A stretch of 9,086 nucleotides of DNA from Altererythrobacter sp. (GTDB lineage Bacteria > Pseudomonadota > Alphaproteobacteria > Sphingomonadales > Sphingomonadaceae), in assembly GCA_023299945.1 (NCBI GenBank), contig JALZVZ010000239.1:1-9086 (forward strand), read 5' to 3'. Positions within the stretch are counted from its first letter, which is position 1. Each line of letters starts with the position of its first letter. Shown one piece after another: positions 1 to 6,716 of this stretch. The translations under genes were made by a program, and so were the position numbers. Below the pieces are notes generated by a model. That model ran no database searches, had not been told where the DNA came from, and worked only from the letters and a program-made list of their open reading frames with translations.

Positions 1-20
1 GCCAGATTAGAAAGTTGCAT
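1..20 (-). CDS. murE: Start of MurE (UDP-MurNAc-tripeptide synthetase), partial
   Basis: An ATG at 20-18 on the minus strand shares one base with the ftsI stop codon (TGATG arrangement) and opens a frame reading M-Q-L-S-N-L to the window edge. Only six full codons are visible, so the protein cannot be recognised from its own sequence. The identification rests on the highly conserved dcw order mraZ-rsmH-ftsL-ftsI-murE and on the tight overlaps between all upstream neighbours. MurE adds the third stem-peptide amino acid (usually meso-diaminopimelate in Gram-negatives) to UDP-MurNAc-L-Ala-D-Glu in the cytoplasm. A different gene could in principle start here. Confidence 0.6.
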
Positions 21-1735
21 CAATAGCCCCCGATCAATGGCTTGAGATCGGAAATGTCTACATCGCGTGAATTATCAGGCCTAACGCCCAGTATTGGACC
101 AATTCTTGGTACCAAACGTCCGACAATCGGAGCAGCGTTCCAAGCAGCAGTGCGGTTGAATGAACTTGCCAAAGTCCCGCGCGGCTCGTCCAACATCGCG
201 ACCACAACAAAGCGCGGACGGTCCATTGGGAAAGCGGCGGCGAAGGTCGATACCAGCGAAGTCTCACGGTAACCGCCCTTGCTCGGTTTCTCAGCCGAGC
301 CGGTCTTACCCCCAACACGGAAACCAGGCGCGTTGGCGTTTTTGCCTGTTCCGTAAATCGAAATCATGCGCATGAGTTGACGCATTTGCGACGAGGTGGA
401 TTCCTTGAACACGCGGCGGCCCTCTGGCGCCTCGCCGGGCTCCAATTTGTGCAAAGTCGATGGCCGCCAAATACCGCCATTGACCATAGTAGCGTAGGCA
501 GAAGCCAAGTGCAGCGGCGTCACCGCAATACCGTGGCCATAACCGACGGTCATCGTCTTCAGCTTTGACCATTTGTCGCCCGGCCATAACGGATAGCCCT
601 TTGCAGGCAATTCAATATGCGGGCGCTCATTCATGCCCAAATCGATCATCGTCTGGCGCATGCGTTTTGCGCCCAATTTGTCCGCGACGCGCATGGTCAC
701 AGTGTTGGAGGAATAAGCCAAGGCTTGCGGGATATTCAGCGTCGCACCCTTGCTTGGGTGATCGCTCCGCTCAATGCTGCCGATCTTCACAGTCCGAGCG
801 TTCCAGCGCTCGCCCAGATCACCAATCACGCCCGCATCAATAGCGGCGGCCACGGTCAACGGCTTAAAGGTAGAGCCCAGCTCATACACCTGGTTGGAGA
901 CGCGGTTGAACATCCGCTTTTGCCCTTCGGCATCAATCTTATTGGGATCAAATTCCGGCAGCGAGGCCATGGCCATCACTTCGCCTGTATCGACATCCAA
1001 AACGATGCCAGCGGCACCCTTTGCATGGACCAATTTCATGCCCCGGCGCAGTTCGTCTTCCAGCGCGCCTTGAACGCGGACATCAATCGACAACGCCGCA
1101 GGCTCGCCCCGAGTGGCCGGATCGCGCAATTGCTTATCCAGAACCCGCTCCATCCCCACACGGCCATGCCCGTCTGATGCAACATAGCCAAGGATATGCG
1201 CACCCATCGAACCTTGCGGGTAATGCCGATCATTTTCGCGCGGCATTTCTAGCGCCAACTCGCCCAGCGCCATGACCGCATTGGCCTCCTCGGGCAGAAC
1301 GCGGCGGCGAATATAGCCAGCCTTGCCTGATGATAATTGCTTAGTCACTTTAGCGGTATTGAGAGTAGGGAAAATCGCCTTCAACTTTGCGGCCACTTCG
1401 CCGGGCTCGCTGACCAAAGGTGTGCCGCCATCTTTCAAAGCCTTAGGGTTATACCACAGTGCATAGGCGGGAAATACGCGGGCAAGCAGCTGGCCATTGC
1501 GGTCAGTTATCTCGCCGCGGTCAGGAAGCAGCGCCTCCTCCAATGATGTCCGCGATACGCCTGCACCTGAAAAGCCGAAGGAGAAAACCCGCAAGACTGC
1601 AACCATGCCAACCAAGGCAAACGCGAGCGCAACCCACAACACGCGAAAACGCGCCGTGGTCAATGACCGGCGGCGCTCTGTAACCTGCTGAACCTTGCCA
1701 GCCTGGATCGCAGCGCTGGCGGTCATCGTGTTCAT
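20..1735 (-). CDS. ftsI: FtsI / PBP3, septal peptidoglycan D,D-transpeptidase
   Basis: This 571-residue class B penicillin-binding protein cross-links peptidoglycan at the division septum. A short cytoplasmic N-terminus precedes one membrane span (about residues 31-51). The periplasmic dimerisation domain follows and contains the conserved RGEITDRNG stretch (73-81). The C-terminal transpeptidase domain has all three active-site motifs: S288-T-F-K291 with the acylated serine, S342-S-N344, and K477-T-G479. The length is normal for the family. The ATG overlaps the ftsL stop codon (ATGA), and a GAGG lies seven bases upstream; a second Met at residue 4 is a possible alternative start. In the family, FtsI works with FtsW and is recruited by FtsQ/L/B. 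It appears intact and functional. Confidence 0.95.
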   Translation of the reverse strand: MNTMTASAAIQAGKVQQVTERRRSLTTARFRVLWVALAFALVGMVAVLRVFSFGFSGAGVSRTSLEEALLPDRGEITDRNGQLLARVFPAYALWYNPKALKDGGTPLVSEPGEVAAKLKAIFPTLNTAKVTKQLSSGKAGYIRRRVLPEEANAVMALGELALEMPRENDRHYPQGSMGAHILGYVASDGHGRVGMERVLDKQLRDPATRGEPAALSIDVRVQGALEDELRRGMKLVHAKGAAGIVLDVDTGEVMAMASLPEFDPNKIDAEGQKRMFNRVSNQVYELGSTFKPLTVAAAIDAGVIGDLGERWNARTVKIGSIERSDHPSKGATLNIPQALAYSSNTVTMRVADKLGAKRMRQTMIDLGMNERPHIELPAKGYPLWPGDKWSKLKTMTVGYGHGIAVTPLHLASAYATMVNGGIWRPSTLHKLEPGEAPEGRRVFKESTSSQMRQLMRMISIYGTGKNANAPGFRVGGKTGSAEKPSKGGYRETSLVSTFAAAFPMDRPRFVVVAMLDEPRGTLASSFNRTAAWNAAPIVGRLVPRIGPILGVRPDNSRDVDISDLKPLIGGY

Positions 1736-2304
1736 TCACCGGCCTCTGCAGCAGCCCCGGAGGGCGATGCACCAATGGAGGCTTCCGCGGCTTGCGCGGG
1801 TTTTACCGGTGAAGCATTGGCGAGGAATTCGCCCAGATCATCAGCCAAAGACGCCTCCGCCTGGGCCTGAGCTGAAACATTTAAAGTAACCGGACGGCCA
1901 GTAACGGGTGAAACCATGGCAAAGGACGAAAATTCCTCTGACACTGCACCATTTGCATCGATCGGCACAGCCCGCGCCACGCGAATAGGCGAAGGGGCAT
2001 TGGGCCGGTTCGGCGAACCAAGGCTGGCCAATTGCCGCTCATTTTCCAAATATTGATCAGCGCGCGGGGCCGAATAGCCAAATTCAACGGCATTCCAATC
2101 GGAAAGCTGGCGCTGGCTGGCACGGGTCTGAAACTCCGTTTCCAGCATCATCGTTTCGCGCTCAAGCGCAATGATTGAACGTTCGGCCAATTGCACCTCG
2201 GATTTGACCGCATGGACACGAAAGCTCAGCGCCAAAAACAATACAAAGCAAACCGCCAAAACGGCGAGCCAACCAAATTGACGAAGGCGGGATTGGATGG
2301 TCAT
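1732..2304 (-). CDS. ftsL: FtsL-like bitopic cell-division protein
   Basis: This 190-residue protein lies between rsmH and ftsI, the standard ftsL position. It has a short N-terminus, one hydrophobic span (about residues 10-28) and then a charged, heptad-like segment (about 33-68) expected to form the periplasmic coiled coil that pairs with FtsB. A patch around [11 protein letters not shown] (68-77) follows. The last 60 or so residues are Ala/Pro/Ser/Glu-rich and look disordered. FtsL proteins diverge strongly in sequence, so the call rests on topology and position. It is longer than E. coli FtsL (about 120 residues) because of the tail. The start overlaps the rsmH stop (ATGA), with AAGGA six bases upstream. 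Inferred role: part of the FtsQLB complex that activates FtsWI. Confidence 0.85.
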   Translation of the reverse strand: MTIQSRLRQFGWLAVLAVCFVLFLALSFRVHAVKSEVQLAERSIIALERETMMLETEFQTRASQRQLSDWNAVEFGYSAPRADQYLENERQLASLGSPNRPNAPSPIRVARAVPIDANGAVSEEFSSFAMVSPVTGRPVTLNVSAQAQAEASLADDLGEFLANASPVKPAQAAEASIGASPSGAAAEAGE

Positions 2305-3239
2305 GCGGCTTCCTTGCGTGATGGCGCAGCCGTGCGCACGGCATGGCGCAAGGTTGACGAACGGGAGCGCGGGTTGCGCGCAATCTCAGCTTGCGAAGGG
2401 CGGATCGCCTTAGAGATTTGGGTGAAAATGGCCGGTGATTGCTCAATTTGCGGCAAATGGCGCGAACCGGCTGATTTCGCCGCTGCGCTGCGCAGGAATT
2501 GCTTCACAATACGGTCTTCAAGGCTGTGAAAGCTTACCGCTGCCAAACGCCCGCCTTCGTGCAGCAAAGCCTCGGCCGCTGACAGGCCTGCATGCAGCTC
2601 ATCCAGCTCGCCATTTACATGAATGCGCACCGCTTGAAATGAGCGCGTCGCAGGGTCTTTTTTATCCGATGGCTTATAGCCTAGCGCCCTGCGCACAATG
2701 CGGGCCAAATCGCCAGTAGTGCCAAGCGGGCGGGCGGCCACAATTGCACGGGCAACGCGGCGCGATTGGCGCTCCTCGCCATATTGATACAACACATCGG
2801 CAATGGCATCAGCGTCTGCAGAATTGAGAAAATCCGCTGCACTTTCGCCGTCTTGGCTCATGCGCATATCCAGCGGGCCGTCTGTGCTGAAAGCAAAACC
2901 GCGCTCGGCCTGATCCAGCTGCATCGAAGATACGCCAATATCCATCGCCACGCCGTCCACTTGGGCAACGCCGTGATCGGTAAGAGCCTCTAGCATTTCA
3001 GAAAAACGCCGTGGGTGAAGCGTAAGACGCGGAGGGTTTTCCTCCGCTTCACTCCACCCACGACCAAGTTTGATCGCAGAAGGGTCGCGATCGAATGCAT
3101 GCACGGTCGCGCCGCGATCAAGCAGCGCGCGGGTGTAGCCACCGGCTCCAAAAGTAGCGTCAACAATGACATCGCCGGGCTTGGGGTCGAGCGCAGCAAT
3201 AACTTCATCGAGAAGGACAGGAATATGGGACGCGGTCAT
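2301..3239 (-). CDS. rsmH: RsmH (MraW), 16S rRNA m4C1402 N4-methyltransferase
   Basis: This 312-residue SAM-dependent methyltransferase modifies the N4 position of C1402 in 16S rRNA, near the ribosomal P site. Family signatures appear in order: HIPVLLDEV (5-13), the SAM-binding loop [10 protein letters not shown] (27-36), an acidic residue at the end of beta-2 (D50), GPLDMRM (121-127), FQAVRIHVN (201-209), [11 protein letters not shown] (236-246) and the C-terminal [10 protein letters not shown] (289-298). The length is typical. The ATG overlaps the mraZ stop codon (ATGA), and its own stop overlaps the ftsL start, so the gene is embedded in the dcw transcript. No motif is missing. Confidence 0.97.
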   Translation of the reverse strand: MTASHIPVLLDEVIAALDPKPGDVIVDATFGAGGYTRALLDRGATVHAFDRDPSAIKLGRGWSEAEENPPRLTLHPRRFSEMLEALTDHGVAQVDGVAMDIGVSSMQLDQAERGFAFSTDGPLDMRMSQDGESAADFLNSADADAIADVLYQYGEERQSRRVARAIVAARPLGTTGDLARIVRRALGYKPSDKKDPATRSFQAVRIHVNGELDELHAGLSAAEALLHEGGRLAAVSFHSLEDRIVKQFLRSAAAKSAGSRHLPQIEQSPAIFTQISKAIRPSQAEIARNPRSRSSTLRHAVRTAAPSRKEAA

Positions 3240-3727
3240 TTCTTACGCGCCTTCGCAAGCGCCTCTGTCACCAAATTATCGCAGGCGGCTTGTGCGCTTT
3301 CCCATTGCTCGCCCATTTGCGCGAGCTCAGCCGGGTTCCAAATGGTAAAAAACTTGCCGCCGCCGTGGAAATAGAGACCATCCTCGACCTTGCCCAGATC
3401 GCGCAAATGTTCAGGCATGATGAAACGTCCGCTGTCATCAAATGGCAATTCGAGAAAGCCGAACAGCTGCATTGCTCGCAAATCGCGGTCAAAGTCGGTG
3501 CCACGCGTATCGGCACGATCTTCTTCGCGGTCCAGCTGGGCTTCGAGTTCAATTTTACGGGAGAGACCAAATCCGGTGAGGCAGTTCCAGCGCTCATGCT
3601 TGGCAAGGCACAATATGCGCCCTTCGCTCGATTCCTTCACAGCCTTGCGGAAGAGCGGCGGAAGCACAAACCGACCCTTATCGCCCGCAGGCGAATAAGC
3701 TTGTCCGCTGTAACCTCCGAACGACAC
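3236..3727 (-). CDS. mraZ: MraZ, transcriptional regulator of the dcw cluster
   Basis: MraZ is a ring-forming DNA-binding protein with two AbrB-like (SpoVT/AbrB) half-domains. Both are visible: the first around [19 protein letters not shown], the second around [20 protein letters not shown], each with the characteristic DxxGR-type turn. I chose the GTG at 3727-3725 (163 residues, starting M-S-F-G-G-Y) because GGAGAG lies six bases upstream. An upstream in-frame GTG at 3745 would add six residues (M-F-G-E-W-N) but has no visible ribosome binding site. The stop overlaps rsmH. In E. coli MraZ represses its own operon by binding short direct repeats upstream. A similar repeat array lies about 165-205 bases upstream here, so autoregulation is likely. 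Confidence 0.93.
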   Translation of the reverse strand: MSFGGYSGQAYSPAGDKGRFVLPPLFRKAVKESSEGRILCLAKHERWNCLTGFGLSRKIELEAQLDREEDRADTRGTDFDRDLRAMQLFGFLELPFDDSGRFIMPEHLRDLGKVEDGLYFHGGGKFFTIWNPAELAQMGEQWESAQAACDNLVTEALAKARKK

Positions 3728-3733
3728 GTTCCA

Positions 3734-3739
3734 CTCTCC
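3734..3739 (-). promoter_or_regulatory. Shine-Dalgarno site that fixes the mraZ GTG start
   Basis: GGAGAG on the minus strand is separated by six bases from the GTG at 3727. This is the strongest ribosome-binding sequence near the mraZ start and argues for the shorter reading frame. Just upstream, GGGCC-GATT-GGCCT (minus strand, about 3747-3760) could form a five-pair stem (one G-U pair) close to the site. That stem is very short and may mean nothing. Confidence 0.6.
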
Positions 3740-3889
3740 AAACACAGGCCAATCGGCCCATTCCCCTCACCCAGACAAAGCTTCCTTGCTGCCGCAATCG
3801 CGCATGCGAGAGCAGTCTGCACCGCCAATTGACGACGCACAGCACACAGCAACCTGTCTGATGGAGACTGGACATATCGCGGAGTGCGC

Positions 3890-3933
3890 GGGGATGAAAG
3901 GGAAATTTGCGGGAAATCACGGGATAAACCGGC
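3890..3933 (-). promoter_or_regulatory. Candidate MraZ operator: four tandem CCC-centred boxes
   Basis: On the minus strand four CCC cores, mostly preceded by T/A-rich bases, occur at 3923-3921, 3913-3911, 3902-3900 and 3893-3891. The intervals are 10, 11 and 9 bases, or about one helical turn. Example units are TTTATCCCG, GATTTCCCG and AAATTTCCC. Established knowledge: MraZ binds arrays of short G-rich direct repeats spaced about 10 bp apart upstream of mraZ (TGGGN repeats in E. coli). The spacing, tandem form and position before mraZ match that pattern; the exact core here differs. That this array is bound by MraZ is an inference. Confidence 0.6.
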
Positions 3934-3940
3934 AAGTCTC

Positions 3941-3979
3941 TGTTTTTAATTGATTAATTTAGATAAGAAAAAGTGTCAG
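3941..3979 (-). promoter_or_regulatory. AT-rich possible promoter region of the dcw operon
   Basis: On the minus strand a CTGACA element (3979-3974, four or five of six matches to a -35 hexamer) is followed by the most AT-rich stretch of the intergenic region, down to about 3942. No hexamer at 16-18 bases spacing matches TATAAT well, so the -10 element is uncertain. The stretch includes a small inverted repeat, TTAAT-TG-ATTAA (3946-3957). Its position immediately upstream of the box array would let a repressor at the boxes block transcription. The hexamer assignment is weak; the evidence is mainly composition and location. Confidence 0.3.
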
Positions 3980-4093
3980 AACCGCCACTCTCTCTATGCA
4001 ATCATCCTCATCTGGCTGAATTTATGCGCAAAATAGATTAGATTCGGGTTCTTTGATCCTTCGTTCCCGCAAAATCCCCAGCGCCCAGAAATG

Positions 4094-4117
4094 CCTTAAG
4101 ATTAGGACTGCTTAAGG
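4094..4117 (-). terminator. Possible hairpin at the 3' end of the GldG-like gene
   Basis: CCTTAAG (4094-4100) and CTTAAGG (4111-4117) form a perfect seven-base inverted repeat around a ten-base loop. The stop codon of the GldG-like gene lies inside one arm. On the minus strand the stem is followed by GCATTTCT rather than a run of T, and the stem is AT-rich. It is therefore a weak candidate for an intrinsic terminator; it could be an RNA 3'-end-stabilising structure or chance. Confidence 0.3.
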
Positions 4118-4897
4118 TAGAGCCTTTGCAAATAATGCCAATAAGGCTGCTTGCGCCTCAACATTGCTTTCGCGCGGTTCAAACAATGCGGCGTCAGCCA
4201 TAATCGTGGCGGTTCCGCCGCCGATCATACAGCGCGCAAAGACACCCTCCACGCTCAATGTGCAGTCGCCTTTTGCAGAAAGATCACTGCCGGGCACCTG
4301 CGACAATTCGCCCGCCATAAGAACCGGCACGGTTACCTCGCCCCATTGAGCCAGTCGCGGCGCGTCATCTTGCTGATCGTCGAAACTAAGACCAAGCCCC
4401 CAGCGCGCAATCACTGGCGGTACAAGCGCGCTAACGGTCGGGTGACGCGGGTCTCCTAAAGGCGCCTCATATTCACCCGACAATAGCGGATCGAGCACGA
4501 TCAGCACATGTCCGCCGCCGCGCACCCATTCATCCAGGGCAGCGTTATCAGCCGGGCTAAGCCCGCGCGGCTGAATAATCGCGAGCGCGTCCAATTGATC
4601 AAGCGGGCCAGGGCCCTCGCCTGCATCCAGCAAATCCAGCGGCATGATGCGGTAGCGCCGCTCCAATGCCTCCCGCACCCAAGGCAGCCCCGCATCCGCA
4701 GCGCCCAAATCGGTAAATACATCGCCTTCGCTCCAATAAATCGGAAGGCTGGTCATCAGGCCCAAGTCGCGTTTCTCGGCCTGTGTGATTTGAGTGTGTT
4801 CTGAAGGGATATCAAAGGACAAATAGCGCACACCAATAAACCCAGCGCATATTAGCGCCAGCAGCCCAGCGGCAAACGCCAGCCTATTGCGCTTCAA
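4112..4897 (-). CDS. Membrane-anchored GldG/DUF4350-like protein, orphan
   Basis: I do not recognise a specific gene. With a TTG start at 4897 (GAGG three bases upstream) the product is 261 residues, beginning M-K-R-N-R and then a membrane span (about residues 7-27). The rest is probably periplasmic. The stretch LDALAIIQPRGLSPADNAAL (102-121) followed by DEWVRGGGHVLIVLDP (122-137) resembles the core of the GldG / ABC-transport auxiliary and DUF4350 families. Those members usually sit beside an ABC permease and ATPase, and neither is present here. The start overlaps the upstream small membrane-protein gene by 14 bases, suggesting translational coupling. A longer frame opens at 5083, but its first 62 residues are extremely Arg-rich and are an out-of-frame reading of the neighbour's acidic tail. 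Function unknown; a role in envelope or gliding-type transport is not supported. Confidence 0.75.
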   Translation of the reverse strand: MKRNRLAFAAGLLALICAGFIGVRYLSFDIPSEHTQITQAEKRDLGLMTSLPIYWSEGDVFTDLGAADAGLPWVREALERRYRIMPLDLLDAGEGPGPLDQLDALAIIQPRGLSPADNAALDEWVRGGGHVLIVLDPLLSGEYEAPLGDPRHPTVSALVPPVIARWGLGLSFDDQQDDAPRLAQWGEVTVPVLMAGELSQVPGSDLSAKGDCTLSVEGVFARCMIGGGTATIMADAALFEPRESNVEAQAALLALFAKALP

Positions 4898-5282
4898 TAT
4901 CCTCAACCTCGGTTTCCGCAGTCGCGCCTGTACCTTGCTCCGGCGCCAGCGCGGGCTCTTGCGCCGCCTCTTCCTCGGTATCATCCGGCAATTCCGGCAC
5001 AATGCCTGCATCGGCAAGCGGGTCGCTTTGCGCGTCGACCTCAACCGGTTCCGTCGTCGGCGCCGCCTCTGGAACGGCTGCATCCTCTGCCGTCTGGGCG
5101 CGCTGCGTCAGAGTGGCGGCCAGACCGATTACAAGCACCATGACCAAAATGCCGAGCAAGCCAACTTGCAAACGCTGAGCCGCTTGCCCGCGCGCTTTGC
5201 CAATTGGCGCAGCGTCGGTTTCGTCAGCAGTATCAACAACCTTGCGGTCGCCAATAATAGGAAAGAGTGATTTGCGATCCAT
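4884..5282 (-). CDS. Small single-span membrane protein with acidic tail, unknown
   Basis: This 132-residue protein is not recognised. Residues 1-37 are polar with basic residues before the span (K29, R31, R37), residues 38-58 are strongly hydrophobic, and 62-132 are rich in Ala, Glu, Asp, Pro and Thr with almost no basic residues. The positive-inside rule suggests a cytoplasmic N-terminus and a periplasmic, probably disordered acidic tail. The ATG at 5282 follows the cysK stop by 30 bases without a clear ribosome binding site. The 3' end overlaps the GldG-like gene, so the two products may be made together and might interact (inference). The low-complexity tail makes homology searches weak. 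The consistent single-span topology and codon character support a real gene. Confidence 0.7.
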   Translation of the reverse strand: MDRKSLFPIIGDRKVVDTADETDAAPIGKARGQAAQRLQVGLLGILVMVLVIGLAATLTQRAQTAEDAAVPEAAPTTEPVEVDAQSDPLADAGIVPELPDDTEEEAAQEPALAPEQGTGATAETEVEDIEAQ

Positions 5283-5312
5283 GATATGTTTTAGACTACG
5301 GCATTGCCGCGA

Positions 5313-6356
5313 TCAATCAACGTCAGAATTTGTGCCAGCACGCGCATCATTGTCCAACCAGTCAAACACCGGCAGGCCTTTTTCCCGCAGCCAATCGGCA
5401 TTGTAGAGGGTTGAGAGATAGCGGAAGCCGGTGTCGCACAGGATCGTGACGATTCGCGGATTTTCGCGGCCTTCACTTATCAATTGCCGGCCAAGCGCAA
5501 CCGCGCCTGCGACATTAATGCCGGAGGAAATGCCGAGGCATAACCCTTCATCGCGCAGCAATTTCTCAACCCAAGCGATACCTTCCTCATCTGAAATACG
5601 GAATTGCGTATCGATCGGCGCGCCTTCCAAATTGGCGGTGATGCGCCCTTGCCCAATGCCCTCGGCAACGGACGAACCTTCGGATTTCAGTTCGCCCTCA
5701 GCATAATAGCTATAGAGCGCCGCGCCATGTGGATCGGTCAGGGCAATACAGATCTTTTCATCGCGTTCTTTGAGACCAAGTCCAACGCCCGCAATCGTGC
5801 CGCCCGTGCCAGCCGCGCAGGTGAAGCCGTCAATCCGGCCTTCCATCTGTTCCCATAGTTCAGGTGCGGTCGTTTCGATATGCGCGCGGCGATTGGCGAC
5901 ATTGTCGAACTGTCCGGCCCAAACAGCGCCCTCTGTTTCCTCTGCCATGCGGCGCGAGGTGTGTTGGAAATGGGCCGGATCAGCATATTTCGTCGGCGGA
6001 ACAAGCACCAATTCTGCGCCCAGCGCCCGCAAAGTCGCCATTTTTTCCGATGATTGATTGTCCGGCATGACAATCACAGTTTTATAGCCAAGCGCATTGG
6101 CCACCAGTGCAATACCAATACCGGTATTGCCCGCTGTGCCTTCGATCACTGTGCCGCCGGGCTTTAATTCGCCGCGCGCCTCTGCATCGCGGATCATATA
6201 GAGCGCGGCGCGATCTTTTACCGACGCGCCCGGATTGGCAAATTCGCACTTACCCCAAATCTCGCAGCCAGCCGCTGCGCTTGGCCCTTTCAAAAGGACA
6301 AGCGGCGTGTTGCCGATGAGATCTAGCGTCGCGCTAAAGGGTTGAGTAATGTTCAT
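5313..6356 (-). CDS. cysK: Cysteine synthase (CysK family, PLP-dependent)
   Basis: This fold-type II PLP enzyme should make L-cysteine from O-acetylserine and sulfide in the cytoplasm. In the 347-residue product from the ATG at 6356, the PLP lysine is K47 in GASVKDRAA. The substrate-binding loop is EGTAGNTGIG (72-81), the phosphate-binding glycine loop is GTGGT (183-187), and S278 in SSG (277-279) is placed to contact the pyridine nitrogen. The loop reads TAGNTG rather than the TSGNTG of E. coli CysK/CysM, and MPDNQSSEK (97-105) follows. Both are typical of the subgroup that includes fungal-type cysteine synthases. A frame extension to a TTG at 6392 adds 12 unconvincing residues. No strong ribosome binding site precedes 6356. 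The ferredoxin gene ends 42 bases upstream. Substrate (O-acetyl- versus O-phosphoserine) cannot be proved from sequence. Confidence 0.9.
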   Translation of the reverse strand: MNITQPFSATLDLIGNTPLVLLKGPSAAAGCEIWGKCEFANPGASVKDRAALYMIRDAEARGELKPGGTVIEGTAGNTGIGIALVANALGYKTVIVMPDNQSSEKMATLRALGAELVLVPPTKYADPAHFQHTSRRMAEETEGAVWAGQFDNVANRRAHIETTAPELWEQMEGRIDGFTCAAGTGGTIAGVGLGLKERDEKICIALTDPHGAALYSYYAEGELKSEGSSVAEGIGQGRITANLEGAPIDTQFRISDEEGIAWVEKLLRDEGLCLGISSGINVAGAVALGRQLISEGRENPRIVTILCDTGFRYLSTLYNADWLREKGLPVFDWLDNDARAGTNSDVD

Positions 6357-6398
6357 CGAATTAGAATTAGGCTTTGTAGACCCATCCCGCAACGTAGA

Positions 6399-6716
6399 TT
6401 AATCTTCCGCAGCGATAGTGATCTTAAGACCGTCCAACGCATCTTCGAAAGGGATCTGGCATGACAGACGCGATGTTTCATTGCGGTGATCAGAGCTTTC
6501 CAGCAGATCATCTTCATCTTCGCTGATCTTTGGCAGTTTATCCGCAAAGGCTGGATCGACATAAATATGGCACGTCGCGCATGAACAGCACCCACCGCAC
6601 AGCGCCAGCAGCTCGTCAAAGCCATTGTCACGAACGGCTTCCATAACGGTGAGGCCGCTTTCTACTTCGATTGCAGATTCTTCACCTTCACGGTTGACGA
6701 CAATCAGTTTTGGCAT
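6399..6716 (-). CDS. [2Fe-2S] ferredoxin, adrenodoxin/putidaredoxin type
   Basis: This 105-residue electron carrier has the vertebrate/adrenodoxin-type cluster motif: C40-x5-C46-x2-C49 in [11 protein letters not shown], with the fourth ligand at C86 in RLSCQI. Two extra cysteines (C43, C44) lie inside the binding loop. The acidic stretch SEDEDDLLE (65-73) matches the partner-docking region of adrenodoxin. The length is typical. The ATG has AGGA nine bases upstream. Family members deliver electrons to P450s, or help iron-sulfur assembly when encoded near isc genes. Neither partner is in this window, and the neighbour is cysteine synthase, the source of cysteine for sulfur donation (a suggestive but unproven link). 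It is the first gene of the minus-strand run. Confidence 0.93.
   Translation of the reverse strand: MPKLIVVNREGEESAIEVESGLTVMEAVRDNGFDELLALCGGCCSCATCHIYVDPAFADKLPKISEDEDDLLESSDHRNETSRLSCQIPFEDALDGLKITIAAED

Larger units (their letters stand above)
3728..4111. other. Gene-free region between the GldG-like gene and mraZ
   Basis: This 384-base stretch is the only long gene-free segment. From the GldG-like gene towards mraZ (minus strand) it holds a hairpin at the end of the previous gene, about 115 bases without recognisable signals, the AT-rich possible promoter, the four-box array and then a leader of about 160 bases. The leader has two short perfect palindromes (CGCATGCG at 3801-3808; GCAGTCTGC, odd-centred, at 3812-3820) and a G-rich patch, TGGG..GGGG..TGGG (minus strand, 3773-3757). 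Short open frames across the leader have no homology that I recognise or plausible start context. I found no tRNA or known riboswitch. Confidence 0.6.

Noticed and set aside
617..1177. 186-codon frame on the plus strand opposite ftsI
   Set aside because: It lies wholly antisense to a gene with complete catalytic motifs; its translation shows no domain or consistent topology.
3290..3832. 180-codon frame on the plus strand opposite mraZ
   Set aside because: Antisense shadow of the well-supported mraZ gene; no recognisable protein features.
3637..3935. Two short minus-strand frames across the mraZ leader
   Set aside because: They overlap mraZ in other frames, cross the box array, have no good start context and resemble nothing I recognise.
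3946..3957. Possible CtrA site (paired TTAA elements)
   Set aside because: The two TTAA elements are four bases apart, not seven as in the TTAA-N7-TTAA consensus; the AT-rich context makes such pairs likely by chance.
4898..5083. Arg-rich N-terminal extension of the GldG-like frame (about 62 residues)
   Set aside because: It is the out-of-frame reading of the Ala/Glu/Pro-rich tail of the overlapping upstream gene. No protein family has this N-terminus, and the membrane span fits a start near 4897.
6357..6392. TTG start that lengthens CysK by 12 residues
   Set aside because: The added residues (MRDGSTKPNSNS) are not family-like, and the ATG at 6356 gives the usual N-terminus shortly before the IGNTPL motif.
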